Shown: positions 7,724-15,700 of the stretch, piece after piece
Numbering within the stretch: the stretch's first letter is position 1
Layout of the letters: each line of letters starts with the position of its first letter
NCBI GenBank assembly: GCA_019245255.1
Contig: JAFARV010000469.1
Span: forward strand, 1-22,770
Reading direction: 5' to 3'
From: Acidobacteriaceae bacterium
GTDB lineage: Bacteria > Acidobacteriota > Terriglobia > Bryobacterales > Bryobacteraceae
DNA length: 22,770 nucleotides
Notes under the pieces: model-generated
Seen by the model: the letters and a program-made list of their open reading frames with translations, nothing else
What the model was told of the DNA's origin: nothing
Database searches by the model: none
Translations under genes and position numbers: made by a program

Positions 7724-7942
7724 ATGAGCATCGGCAGACTGCTTGTTTTCGCCGGCCTGGCAATTGCCGTCTTAGGCGCAGTTCTGATGCTGGGCGAACG
7801 CGCTAATCTCCCGTTTGGCCGTTTGCCGGGCGACATTGTCTGGCGCGGACGAAACAGCACGGTCTATTTTCCCTGGGTGACGTGCCTCATTCTCAGCGTT
7901 GTGGCATCGCTCGTGTTATGGTTGATCGGTCGTTTGCGTTAA
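7724..7942 (+). CDS. DUF2905 family small membrane protein
   Basis: A 72-residue protein with two transmembrane segments (LLVFAGLAIAVLGAVLML and TCLILSVVASLVLWLIG) separated by a loop with the family signature FGRLPGDIVWRG and TVYFPWVTC. This is the DUF2905 pattern: short inner-membrane proteins of unknown function found in many bacteria. ATG 7724 is preferred over the in-frame GTG 7700 because the family begins right at the first hydrophobic segment. The stop TAA (7940-7942) overlaps the ATG of the next gene (TAATG), so the two are probably translationally coupled. It is divergent from the XdhC gene across about 70 bp. Confidence 0.9.
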   Translation: MSIGRLLVFAGLAIAVLGAVLMLGERANLPFGRLPGDIVWRGRNSTVYFPWVTCLILSVVASLVLWLIGRLR

Positions 7943-8442
7943 TGACTTTTCTTATGAGATGCATAGCATTCTGGCTCCGCTTCGCAATGGGTTTGAGTTG
8001 TCTTGCGCTGCTCTCGCAAGCGCAGAATTCGGACGACGATCAAAAGCTTCGAAGCCTGATCCAGACGTACGCGGATTCGATCGACCGCGCTGATACGGCC
8101 GTGGCCGATCAGATCTGGTCGAACTCCTCAGAGGCGACTTTCATTCACCCGCTTGGCGAAGAACATGGCCGCGCCCAGATTGAAGAGGACGTGTACCGGC
8201 GCTTAATGGGCGACACGTTTTCGGAACGAAAGCTTGTTCCCAAGGACGTCTCTGTGCATGTATATGCGGACACAGCCTGGTCTGAATTCAATTGGGATTT
8301 CTTTGCCAGGATGCGGAAAGATGGCAGCCCCTTTCACTCGCAAGGCAGGGAAACGCAGATCTATCACCGCGAAAAGGGCAAATGGCGCATCGTTCACGTT
8401 CACTATTCTGGTGTACCCGACAGTCCAAGCAGAGGGTCCTAG
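7942..8442 (+). CDS. Exported NTF2-like (SnoaL/DUF4440-type) protein
   Basis: 166 residues from ATG 7942. Residues 1-27 form a signal peptide (MRCIAFWLRF then a hydrophobic stretch ending SQAQ). The mature part is an NTF2-like cone: LRSLIQTYADSIDRADTAVADQIWS as first helices, then ATFIHPLGEEHGRAQIEEDVY, VSVHVYADTAWSEFNWDF, GRETQIYHREKGKWRIVHVHYSG. These features match SnoaL-like/DUF4440 proteins, a fold used for ligand binding or small enzymes; substrate unknown. The reading frame is open further upstream, but ATG 7942 overlaps the DUF2905 stop and yields the signal peptide directly. It ends 1 bp from the convergent lepB stop. Confidence 0.85.
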   Translation: MTFLMRCIAFWLRFAMGLSCLALLSQAQNSDDDQKLRSLIQTYADSIDRADTAVADQIWSNSSEATFIHPLGEEHGRAQIEEDVYRRLMGDTFSERKLVPKDVSVHVYADTAWSEFNWDFFARMRKDGSPFHSQGRETQIYHREKGKWRIVHVHYSGVPDSPSRGS

Positions 8443-8443
8443 G

Positions 8444-9037
8444 TTAACGAACCGTGCCGATACGGTTTAAGGGCCAGAAGACAAAGACAGCTTTGCCGTA
8501 AATGTAATTTCGCGGTACAAAGCCCCATGCGCGACTGTCGTTGGATGAACTTCTGTGGTCGCCGAGTACGAAGTACTGCCCTGGTGGAACCACGCGAGCG
8601 GAATAGCTTCGGTCATCGCGATACTCGGGAGGAACGTAATTCTCCTGCAGCTTTTTGCCATTCACGATAACGTAGCCGTCGTCTACGGCAACCGTGTCTC
8701 CGGGTAATCCAATCACACGTTTAATGTAGGATTCCGACAGGTCTTCCGGGAAGTAGAAGACGACCGTATCGCCGCGTTTGATGTCGCCCAAACCAAATTT
8801 ATAGCTGAACTGGTTGATGAACAGGCGTTCCTGATCGTAGAGGCTAGGCATCATGCTCGTGCCTTCCACCTTTACGGGGCGATACAGGAAGAGGATGACC
8901 AGAACAGCGATGAGCACGGAGAGCATCAGATCGCGCACCCACGCAACAGTAGTTACTAGCGTGAAGCGCGACGAGTCCGCTTTCTCGCCTACACCTGAGG
9001 CTACAGACACAACAGCTTGAGAGGCCGGCTCGCTCAT
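8444..9037 (-). CDS. lepB: Signal peptidase I (LepB)
   Basis: Type I signal peptidase, the membrane serine protease that removes Sec and Tat signal peptides on the outer face of the inner membrane. From ATG 9037 it has 197 residues. A polar N-terminus is followed by one transmembrane segment (LMLSVLIAVLVILFLYRPV, about 37-55). Box B VEGTSMMPSL contains catalytic Ser61. Box D is YIKRVIGLPGD with the general-base Lys106, and box E is LGDHRSSSNDSR. An in-frame GTG lies three codons upstream (9046); neither start has a clear Shine-Dalgarno sequence, and ATG is preferred. The length is normal for the single-spanning bacterial form. Gene neighbours do not suggest a dedicated substrate. Confidence 0.96.
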   Translation of the reverse strand: MSEPASQAVVSVASGVGEKADSSRFTLVTTVAWVRDLMLSVLIAVLVILFLYRPVKVEGTSMMPSLYDQERLFINQFSYKFGLGDIKRGDTVVFYFPEDLSESYIKRVIGLPGDTVAVDDGYVIVNGKKLQENYVPPEYRDDRSYSARVVPPGQYFVLGDHRSSSNDSRAWGFVPRNYIYGKAVFVFWPLNRIGTVR

Positions 9038-9124
9038 AACAGGCACGTAAAACTAATTTTCGCAGACCACGGCCCGCGCGCGGCGAACCACACGTCTCGT
9101 GAGATCTCGTTCGGAGACAGTTCC

Positions 9125-9149
9125 GTCCAAATACTTCGGAGAATTGGAC
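9125..9149. repeat. Inverted repeat (GTCCAA/TTGGAC) with CTTCGG centre
   Basis: In the gap between the DUF2934 and lepB genes the arms GTCCAA (9125-9130) and TTGGAC (9144-9149) are perfectly complementary. The 13-nt centre contains CTTCGG, a sequence that can form a stable UUCG tetraloop on the plus-strand transcript. There is no T-run on either side, so it is not a typical intrinsic terminator. The rest of the 9038-9178 gap shows no recognisable promoter. Confidence 0.35.
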
Positions 9150-9178
9150 GAACGAAGCGGCTTTTCGTTTACCAGGAT

Positions 9179-9613
9179 TTAGCGGGTGGCCAATTCGCGT
9201 TCGGCGCGGAACCAGTGGTCCTGGTGAGAACCATGTTGGCAGCCAGTTGCTAGCCAATACGAGTAGGCAAGCTGCGCAATTTCATACCTGCTGGGCGACG
9301 TTTTACGGGGCTCGTTCGCGGCCGTGGCAGTGCTGGCATCATCTGCGATTTGAGACGCGGACTCGAGCAGCGCTTCAGCGGACTCGCGCACCAACGCAGG
9401 CGCCGCGCCGCCGACCGCCAGGACCTCTTCCTGAGCGACCACCTTGCGGTGCCTCTTAGCTGGCGTCGTTTCACCAGTCTCGTTCTTCGGGTTGTCAGAC
9501 CTTGAGGTGCGCGCCGCCACAGCCGACTCACTTGCCATTGCCGATTCCGGCGCTGGAGCGGCCGCTTCGTTCGCGATCTTGTGTGTCTTTTTCGAAGTCT
9601 TTTTAGACTGCAT
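9179..9613 (-). CDS. DUF2934 domain protein with long low-complexity N-terminus
   Basis: 144 residues from ATG 9613. The N-terminal two thirds is Ala/Ser/Thr/Lys-rich and probably disordered, beginning with the basic stretch QSKKTSKKTHKIA. The C-terminal 37 residues (about 108-144) match the small DUF2934 domain: YEIAQLAYSYWLATG, then a short His-rich loop and DHWFRAERELA. DUF2934 proteins are short and of unknown function. The frame is open for 45 more codons upstream, but ATG 9613 is preferred: it lies 7 nt after a well-formed promoter and starts the basic tail. Whether lepB, 141 bp downstream on the same strand, shares its transcript is unclear. Confidence 0.8.
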   Translation of the reverse strand: MQSKKTSKKTHKIANEAAAPAPESAMASESAVAARTSRSDNPKNETGETTPAKRHRKVVAQEEVLAVGGAAPALVRESAEALLESASQIADDASTATAANEPRKTSPSRYEIAQLAYSYWLATGCQHGSHQDHWFRAERELATR

Positions 9614-9620
9614 GCCAGCT

Positions 9621-9649
9621 ATTGTAACTGCTACAAACAAGTTTGTCAC
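9621..9649 (-). promoter_or_regulatory. Sigma-70-type promoter for the DUF2934 gene, leaderless
   Basis: On the minus strand GTGACA (9649-9644, one mismatch to TTGACA) and TACAAT (9626-9621, one mismatch to TATAAT) are exactly 17 bp apart. Seven nucleotides then lead to ATG 9613. The expected transcription start therefore falls at or just before the start codon. Confidence 0.6.
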
Positions 9650-9727
9650 GGTTTGTTGCGGACCGGAAAAGCCCGTAGAAGGCCCTAAACAAGCATGTTC
9701 CGTGTAAACCCTTACATTTACGTTGCG

Positions 9728-9733
9728 TATAAT
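9728..9733 (+). promoter_or_regulatory. Perfect -10 element (TATAAT) before the small exported protein
   Basis: TATAAT matches the consensus and ends 9 nt before GTG 9743. At 17 bp spacing the -35 position reads TAAACC, a poor match. No Shine-Dalgarno sequence fits between, so a very short or absent leader is implied. Confidence 0.45.
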
Positions 9734-9742
9734 TGTTAGAGA

Positions 9743-10045
9743 GTGCATCAGTTCGACAGGAAAATCACGCTCGGGCGCTTACTCGCCCTGCTGTGCCTGT
9801 TTTCACTGTTGTTGGTGTCATTTGCGGCTCCTGTTCACAAACACGATGCGACCCACGAGGGTGCTTGTGTCTTTTGTCATGCGACACAGCGCGCAAGCGT
9901 TGTTGCGATTGCAGCCGATGCCGGCAAACCTCTGGATGCCGCAGTTTTCGAAATTGCCTTTTCCGACCCTGCGCACAAGTTGCCGGATGCCCCCGAAGTC
10001 AGGTACATCCCTCGCGCTCCGCCGTTTTCACTCCTTGCTGCCTGA
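9743..10045 (+). CDS. Small exported His/Cys-motif protein
   Basis: A 100-residue protein starting at GTG 9743. A signal peptide (RKITLGRLLALLCLFSLLLVSFAAP) is followed by HKHDATHEGACVFCHATQ, a cluster of three His before CxxCH. The remaining 55 residues are Ala/Pro-rich without clear domains. CxxCH is the haem c attachment motif, but the protein has no Met after its start that could be a distal ligand and is not cytochrome-like. Metal binding (copper or zinc, comparable in layout to DUF2946-type proteins) is therefore an equal possibility. It lies 63 bp upstream of and co-directional with the TonB-dependent receptor, so joint expression and a role in metal or cofactor handling are plausible but unproven. 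Confidence 0.7.
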   Translation: MHQFDRKITLGRLLALLCLFSLLLVSFAAPVHKHDATHEGACVFCHATQRASVVAIAADAGKPLDAAVFEIAFSDPAHKLPDAPEVRYIPRAPPFSLLAA

Positions 10046-10094
10046 CTTACTGACTCGTTAGCTCGATGTGCTGACAGCAGTTGTTCCGCGATTT

Positions 10095-10102
10095 AGAAGG
10101 AG
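10095..10102 (+). promoter_or_regulatory. Strong ribosome binding site fixing a TTG start
   Basis: AGAAGGAG ends 6 nt before TTG 10109, ideal spacing. The first in-frame ATG (10124) would be 21 nt away, so TTG is the better start for the receptor gene. Confidence 0.7.
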
Positions 10103-10108
10103 TTTCAT

Positions 10109-12697
10109 TTGAGAAGTAAAATCATGCGGCTCGCGTGGGTCGTTCTTACATGCGTAGCCTGCAATGGAACCGGCCGTCTTGCGTTGGGCGCGCAGGCCAC
10201 CGGCACCGGCGGCACTTTGCAGGGTATCGTGACCGATCCCACCGGCGCCGTTATTCCAAATGCGGTGGTGACCCTCAGCAATGGAGTTACATCATACGAT
10301 TGTTCGGCGAAATCGGGAGCCGACGGAAGTTTCCGGATAGCGAACATTCCTCACAATACATACCAGCTTGAGATCTCTTCGCCAGGGCTGCAGAACTACA
10401 AGCAGACGATTGACATCAGGACTGCTGTTCCGATTCAGATCAAAGCTGTCATGGCACTTGCGAGCGCGAGTGAAACTGTCACGGTCTCGGCTGCGGCGGA
10501 AACGGTCGAGAACGTGCCATCGGCTCACACCGATGTCAGTCAGAATCTGATATCGGATCTGCCGATTTCAGGCACAGGGCAAGGTCTCAGTGACGCCATT
10601 ACGTTGACATCCGGCAGTGTGGTAGCGGACTCGAATGGCTTTTTCCACCCTCAGGGCGACCACGCTGAAACCAGCTACATGGTCGACGGGCAGATGATCG
10701 GTGACCAGCAGAACAAGACGTTTTCCACCCAACTGCCTTCGAATGCGTTTCAATCGTTGGAATTGGTGACCAGTTCGCCAAGCGCTGAATATGGCGGCAA
10801 GACAGGGCTGATCGTAAACGCGCAAACGCGCTCAGGACTGGGGAGTAAGCCAACAGGAAGCCTGGATCTGTACTACGGCAGTTTCGGAACAATGGGTGAG
10901 GACGCAACCTTTGGCGTTGGCGGCGAGCATTGGGGCAACTTCATTGTGCTTGATTCGAGCCGAAGCGGACGATTCCTGGATTCACCCGAGTTCCATCCTT
11001 TTCACGATATCGGCAACACGGAAACGATCTTCGATCGGGCGGATTATCAGCCTGGCGCGCACGATTCACTACACCTGGACATGTTTGCCGCACGTAACTG
11101 GTTCCAGATACCCGTAACTTACGATCAACCTAACCAGGATCAGCGGCAACAGGCGCGCACGCTAAGTTTCTCGCTTGGTTATCAGCACGTGTTTGGCTCT
11201 GAGACGTTACTCTCCATTTATCCCTTTGTGCGTCAGGATCGCGTGAATTACTATCCGAGCGGCGATCCCTTCGATGACACACCTGCCACGATCGGCCAGG
11301 ACCGCCATCTCACAAACTGGGGCACACGCGCGAATCTCTCGTTTGTAAACGGCATCAATAGCGTAAAGATAGGGACTGAGTTGATGCAGACGCAGTTGGC
11401 CGAAAATTTTTCATTTGCGTTAACGGATCCAACATACAATCCAGTCTGCCTAAATACGGCGGGGTCGCCCGTAGCCGCTCCGGGAGTTACAAATCCCGCA
11501 GCTTGCGGAGCTCTGGGTTACATCGCAAATCCGGGCCTGGCGCCCGGACTCGTCGCTTACGACCTAACGCGCGGCGGCACTCCTTTTTATTTCCATGGAA
11601 CGGCGAACATCAATCAGCAAGCCTTCTACGCCGAGGATCAGATCACATTCAGAGGACTGAACATCAATCCCGGCCTGCGATTTGACAACTACGACGGCAT
11701 TTCGCAGGACCGTCTTGTTGAACCGAGGATTGGAGGATCGTATCTGATCAGGATGACGGGTACGGTTGTGCGAGCGTCGTTTGATCGTACGATGGAAACG
11801 CCGTACAACGAAGACCTCGTGCTATCCAGTACAACAGGCGCCGGCGGCCTCGCATCCACTCAGTTTGGGTCTTTCGGGGCCGAGCCGTTACGCCCGGGAC
11901 ACCGGACGCAATATGACGCCGGTCTGGAACAGGGTATCGGCAAGTACGTTCAGATTGAGACCGACTACTTCTGGAAGTTCACCAAAAATGCCTTTGATTT
12001 CGACACCCTCTTCAACACACCGATAGCGTTCCCTATCGAGTGGCGGCAGTCAAGAATCGACGGTTTTTCAGCGCGGGTATCGACGCGCAAGATGCGCGGA
12101 TTCCAGGCGTACACGACAATCGGCCACACTCGGGCGCGCTTCTTCGGTCCTGAGAATGGGGGGCTGATCTTCAATTCGCCCTTAAACACAGGAGTATTCC
12201 GAATCGACCATGACCAGGCGTTTCAGCAGACAACTTTCCTGCGTTATCAGCGCGGGAAAGAAGGCCCATGGGCGGCATTTACGTGGCGATACGACAGCGG
12301 CGAAGTGGCAGGATCTGTTACGAGTCTCCAGGACGCGCTTGCTTTGGATGCCGATCAGCAGGCGGCAATCGGGTTCCATTGCGGCAGCGTGTATGCAACG
12401 GTTGGAAGTCCGATCACTTCATGCTCAGGAGCATATGGGGCGACAAGGCTTGTAATTCCCGCGCCTGGCACTTACAACGCAGATACCAATCCACCCAGAA
12501 TTGCGGCGCGCAACTTATTCGATGCTTCGGTTGGAATCGATAACCTATTCCACAACGAAAAGGTAAAGACGAATCTCAAGTTGATGGCAGTGAACATCAC
12601 TGATGAAGCCGTGCTGTACAATTTTTTGTCAACCTTCAGCGGCACACATTGGGTTTCACCGCGAACGTTGCAGCTGAGCCTGGGCTGGGCGTTTTGA
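10109..12697 (+). CDS. TonB-dependent receptor with N-terminal carboxypeptidase-regulatory domain
   Basis: An 862-residue outer-membrane receptor. A signal peptide (about 1-28, MRLAWVVLTCVACN) leads into a carboxypeptidase-regulatory-like beta sandwich (about 36-112: LQGIVTDPTGAVIPNAVVTL, GSFRIANIPHNTYQLEISSPG). The plug domain follows (about 130-235; SYMVDGQMIGDQQN, PSAEYGGKTGLIVNAQTRSG). A long beta-barrel with alternating aromatic strands then ends in LQLSLGWAF. The terminal Phe is the usual signal for outer-membrane insertion by the Bam machinery. The substrate cannot be told; such receptors take up oligosaccharides, siderophores, cobalamin or metals with energy from TonB-ExbBD, none of which is in the window. 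The neighbouring small His/Cys-motif protein hints at metal. Ends 21 bp from the convergent giant gene. Confidence 0.92.
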   Translation: MRSKIMRLAWVVLTCVACNGTGRLALGAQATGTGGTLQGIVTDPTGAVIPNAVVTLSNGVTSYDCSAKSGADGSFRIANIPHNTYQLEISSPGLQNYKQTIDIRTAVPIQIKAVMALASASETVTVSAAAETVENVPSAHTDVSQNLISDLPISGTGQGLSDAITLTSGSVVADSNGFFHPQGDHAETSYMVDGQMIGDQQNKTFSTQLPSNAFQSLELVTSSPSAEYGGKTGLIVNAQTRSGLGSKPTGSLDLYYGSFGTMGEDATFGVGGEHWGNFIVLDSSRSGRFLDSPEFHPFHDIGNTETIFDRADYQPGAHDSLHLDMFAARNWFQIPVTYDQPNQDQRQQARTLSFSLGYQHVFGSETLLSIYPFVRQDRVNYYPSGDPFDDTPATIGQDRHLTNWGTRANLSFVNGINSVKIGTELMQTQLAENFSFALTDPTYNPVCLNTAGSPVAAPGVTNPAACGALGYIANPGLAPGLVAYDLTRGGTPFYFHGTANINQQAFYAEDQITFRGLNINPGLRFDNYDGISQDRLVEPRIGGSYLIRMTGTVVRASFDRTMETPYNEDLVLSSTTGAGGLASTQFGSFGAEPLRPGHRTQYDAGLEQGIGKYVQIETDYFWKFTKNAFDFDTLFNTPIAFPIEWRQSRIDGFSARVSTRKMRGFQAYTTIGHTRARFFGPENGGLIFNSPLNTGVFRIDHDQAFQQTTFLRYQRGKEGPWAAFTWRYDSGEVAGSVTSLQDALALDADQQAAIGFHCGSVYATVGSPITSCSGAYGATRLVIPAPGTYNADTNPPRIAARNLFDASVGIDNLFHNEKVKTNLKLMAVNITDEAVLYNFLSTFSGTHWVSPRTLQLSLGWAF

Positions 12698-12718
12698 GCA
12701 AAGGCGAAGCCTGAGCGC

Positions 12719-15700
12719 CTATAGCGGAATTACATCCGCATAGACCAGGCGAGTCTGTGTCTGGTCGTCCGTTCCGGTCTGATACGTCTCGAATTCTTCG
12801 ATGCGCAGACGGAACGGGCGTGAACCGCGCGGGGCAGGCAATGTGATCGGCGTCGCCCAGAGCGTGACACCCCCCGGGCCGTCCGTCGCCGTCAGGACCA
12901 TCGGTGTTGATACGGGTATCCACGCGAGATCGCCCTTGCTGCCTGGCGGCTGCGCTTCGACTGTAACTTGAACGGTCGGCTGGGGCATCTGGTTGAATGT
13001 CAATCCGGAAATCGCGAGATTCAATAGCTTGCGATCGAATCCATCGAAGGCGATGCTGGCCGAACGATTGGGGACAAGCTGGACGAAGTCGGCCAGAACG
13101 ACCCGCGAAAGATGCGCGTCGGGCAGCGAGTTCGGTTGATATCGGGCGAGCGCCAGCCGGATGAACGGGAAATACGCGGTACCGAAATCGATCTCGATGT
13201 CGCAGTACCACAGCTTGCGTTCGTTATCGTAGCCGACGGTATGGCCTGCCACAGCAAACGCCAAGTCAGGTGTTTGAGACAACTCGTCCAGCGTCAATCC
13301 CATCTCTTTCTTGGCAGCATTGCGGAAGCTATCGAGCAGCGGTGTTGCTTCAGACGGCAGCGGCGGAGCGTCCCAGATGGGATCCATGCCCCACTGCGTC
13401 ACAAATGGCTTCAGAAAATCCGGCGTCTCAAACGGAGCAAACGTTGCGTGCTGCGGTGGGCTACATTGCCAAAGCACGACTCCGAGTAATTCACCCGCGC
13501 CCGATGTGAACCATGGCCGCCCTAAATACACGCGCACACCACCACCCGCTCGCGTGCTGAAATGCCAAGTGCCTTCCTGCTTTTGATCCCAACCGAAGGT
13601 AGGCACAACATACAAAACCTTGGGTGCCTTGGGACGCGCGGTGTTGAGAATGTCAAGTGTCACGGGCGTTGATTCGCGCGTGAAGTCGCTCGCCGGCCGC
13701 GTGAGACTGTTCGGAAAGTATTCGCGAAACAGGGAGGTCGCGACCGCGGCGTAGGTAACGCTGCGGTACTTGGTGTCGTGGAACTCGTGTTGGCCGTTGA
13801 TGGCTAAAAGGGTATCCGCCGGACTTACAGGAATCTCAAAAGCGCGAGCGCTTCCGGGTGGCGTTTTTGGCTGTGGGCTGTTGGTACCATCATCAATCAC
13901 GTCGGTCCATGCCGCTTGCACATCGACTTTGATCGTGCTTTTTCCGCTGATGACAATTTCATCCGTTAGCGTTGCGGTGGTGCCACCGAGTACACGCGTT
14001 GACTGCAGACTCTGAAATTCGGGCTGGATTAAAGGTTGGCGGACAGCGTGCACCAGCAGCAGTGTTTTGGGCGGCGTCAACATCCAGTGGCGGCCGTTCA
14101 GCGCGAGCTGCTCCAATTGGCTGAGGTTGGGCGGCTTCGCTTCGGCAATCCATTCCCAGAGCGCCATTTTGGAGAGTCCATTGGGCGTTGGATAACAGCT
14201 CATGAGGACTTGCACCTGGTCCGCCTTCTGTAACTCAACGGTAAGTACGCGCTCCGTCGCACTCTGGGAAAAGCTCGGCGTAGCGGAACCTTCGACCAAT
14301 GAAATCCGGAAGGCAAGCTTATCCGGCCACTTACCCGAAAAGGGAACCTTGAACACTGTACCCGCGACAGTTTGCGGGAGATTGAGGAATGCAGCTCCCA
14401 CGGCGAGTGGATCGGGCAAGTAAGGAAGCTCGAGTTGCGCTTCAGGGTGAGGGACGGGCTGATCGGGATGCGCGGGATCCATACCAAAATCGCCGTCCTT
14501 TGCTACCAGCGTCGGATAGATGGCTTTGTCGAGTCCTGTGGGCGTGTCGAACATGCCATGCACCTCGGCAAATTCCTCTGAAACCTTTGGAGGCGCCAGA
14601 TGCCGCTCGGAGCCACTGGTCGCAGGCGTATTGTAGTTGCTTCGAATCGCGAGCGTCTGCATCGACGCGCCTGGCGAAGTCTCGGGACTGAGCGGCTGCC
14701 GCAAAACAACTACAGGCGCGACGATAGGTTCATAACGCAGGTACGGAACTGGTTGAGGTGGAATGCTGAACGAAGCGGGAATGCTCGCGTGCGGGGGCAG
14801 ACTGTTGCCGGCCAAATCCACTGCCCGGGCACGAATCTGATACGACGCGCCGAAGCGCAGGCGGGGCAGCGTGTGCTTCACCGGTTTGAAGGTGACCACC
14901 AGTTTGAACTCGGTTTGCGCGGGATTACCGGGCTGGATGGCAGTGTCGTTCGGCCCGATCGTTTTCCCGATGCGGGGCACGCTGAGACTCCATCCGGCCC
15001 AGCGGAACAGAGATTCAGGCAAATAGAGATCCGTCGTGGTGCCGTCCGCAGATTGCGTCGTGGCGAGCGAAATAAATCCCTCGTCCGGTGCGAGCTGCCG
15101 AACAATGGCGTCACGGGTAAAGTCGTATGTCCCATCGCGCCAGCAAAGCGAATGCCACTTGCTGCTCATCGAGTCCCACACATCAATTCGATAGCCACGC
15201 GTGACGTCTTCGGCCGTGAGCACAGGTCCGCCTTGAGGCGAAGCGTTGATGCTCGTGTTCTGCTGTACGGCGCTCACGAGGCGCTTATGGAGGTTAACGG
15301 CTCGATTAACGCGCGTGACCGCGAAACCGGCGGATCGTAACGAAGGGAAACCGAATTCTTGCGCGCTGCCGGCTGTGCGCGTGACAAAATCCAGATACCC
15401 CAGATTGAACGCGAAATCAAGCATCTTATGAGCGGCGCCGTCGATGTCAACCTGTATCAGGTCAAAGTTATCCTCGGTGAGCTGAAGCATGCCGTCCGCC
15501 ACATCCGAGCTCGCTCCGGGCGCGGGGAGGAACGATTTCGTCGCGGAGTCGAGTTGATAGGCGGTCCACGGAGTCATCGGCGGGGGCGCCGACAATACCG
15601 GAACGACCTGGATGTTGCCGGAGGCAGGAATGTTCGCAGGGATCACCAGGTCGACCACAATTCCCAGCCTGCGCTCGAGTTCCGGGTATTGAGATAGACG

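Noticed and set aside
9743..10045. Small exported protein as a cytochrome c
   Set aside because: A CxxCH motif is present, but there is no candidate distal Met and no cytochrome-like helices, so the call was kept to a motif description.
12698..12718. Possible terminator between the TonB receptor and giant protein B
   Set aside because: Only weak 4-5 bp complementarity (AGGC/GCCT, AGGCG/CGCCT) and no T-run on either strand.
14600..15340. 246-codon open frame on the plus strand
   Set aside because: It is Arg-rich and opposite the continuous 1225-codon giant gene; typical antisense frame in GC-rich DNA.
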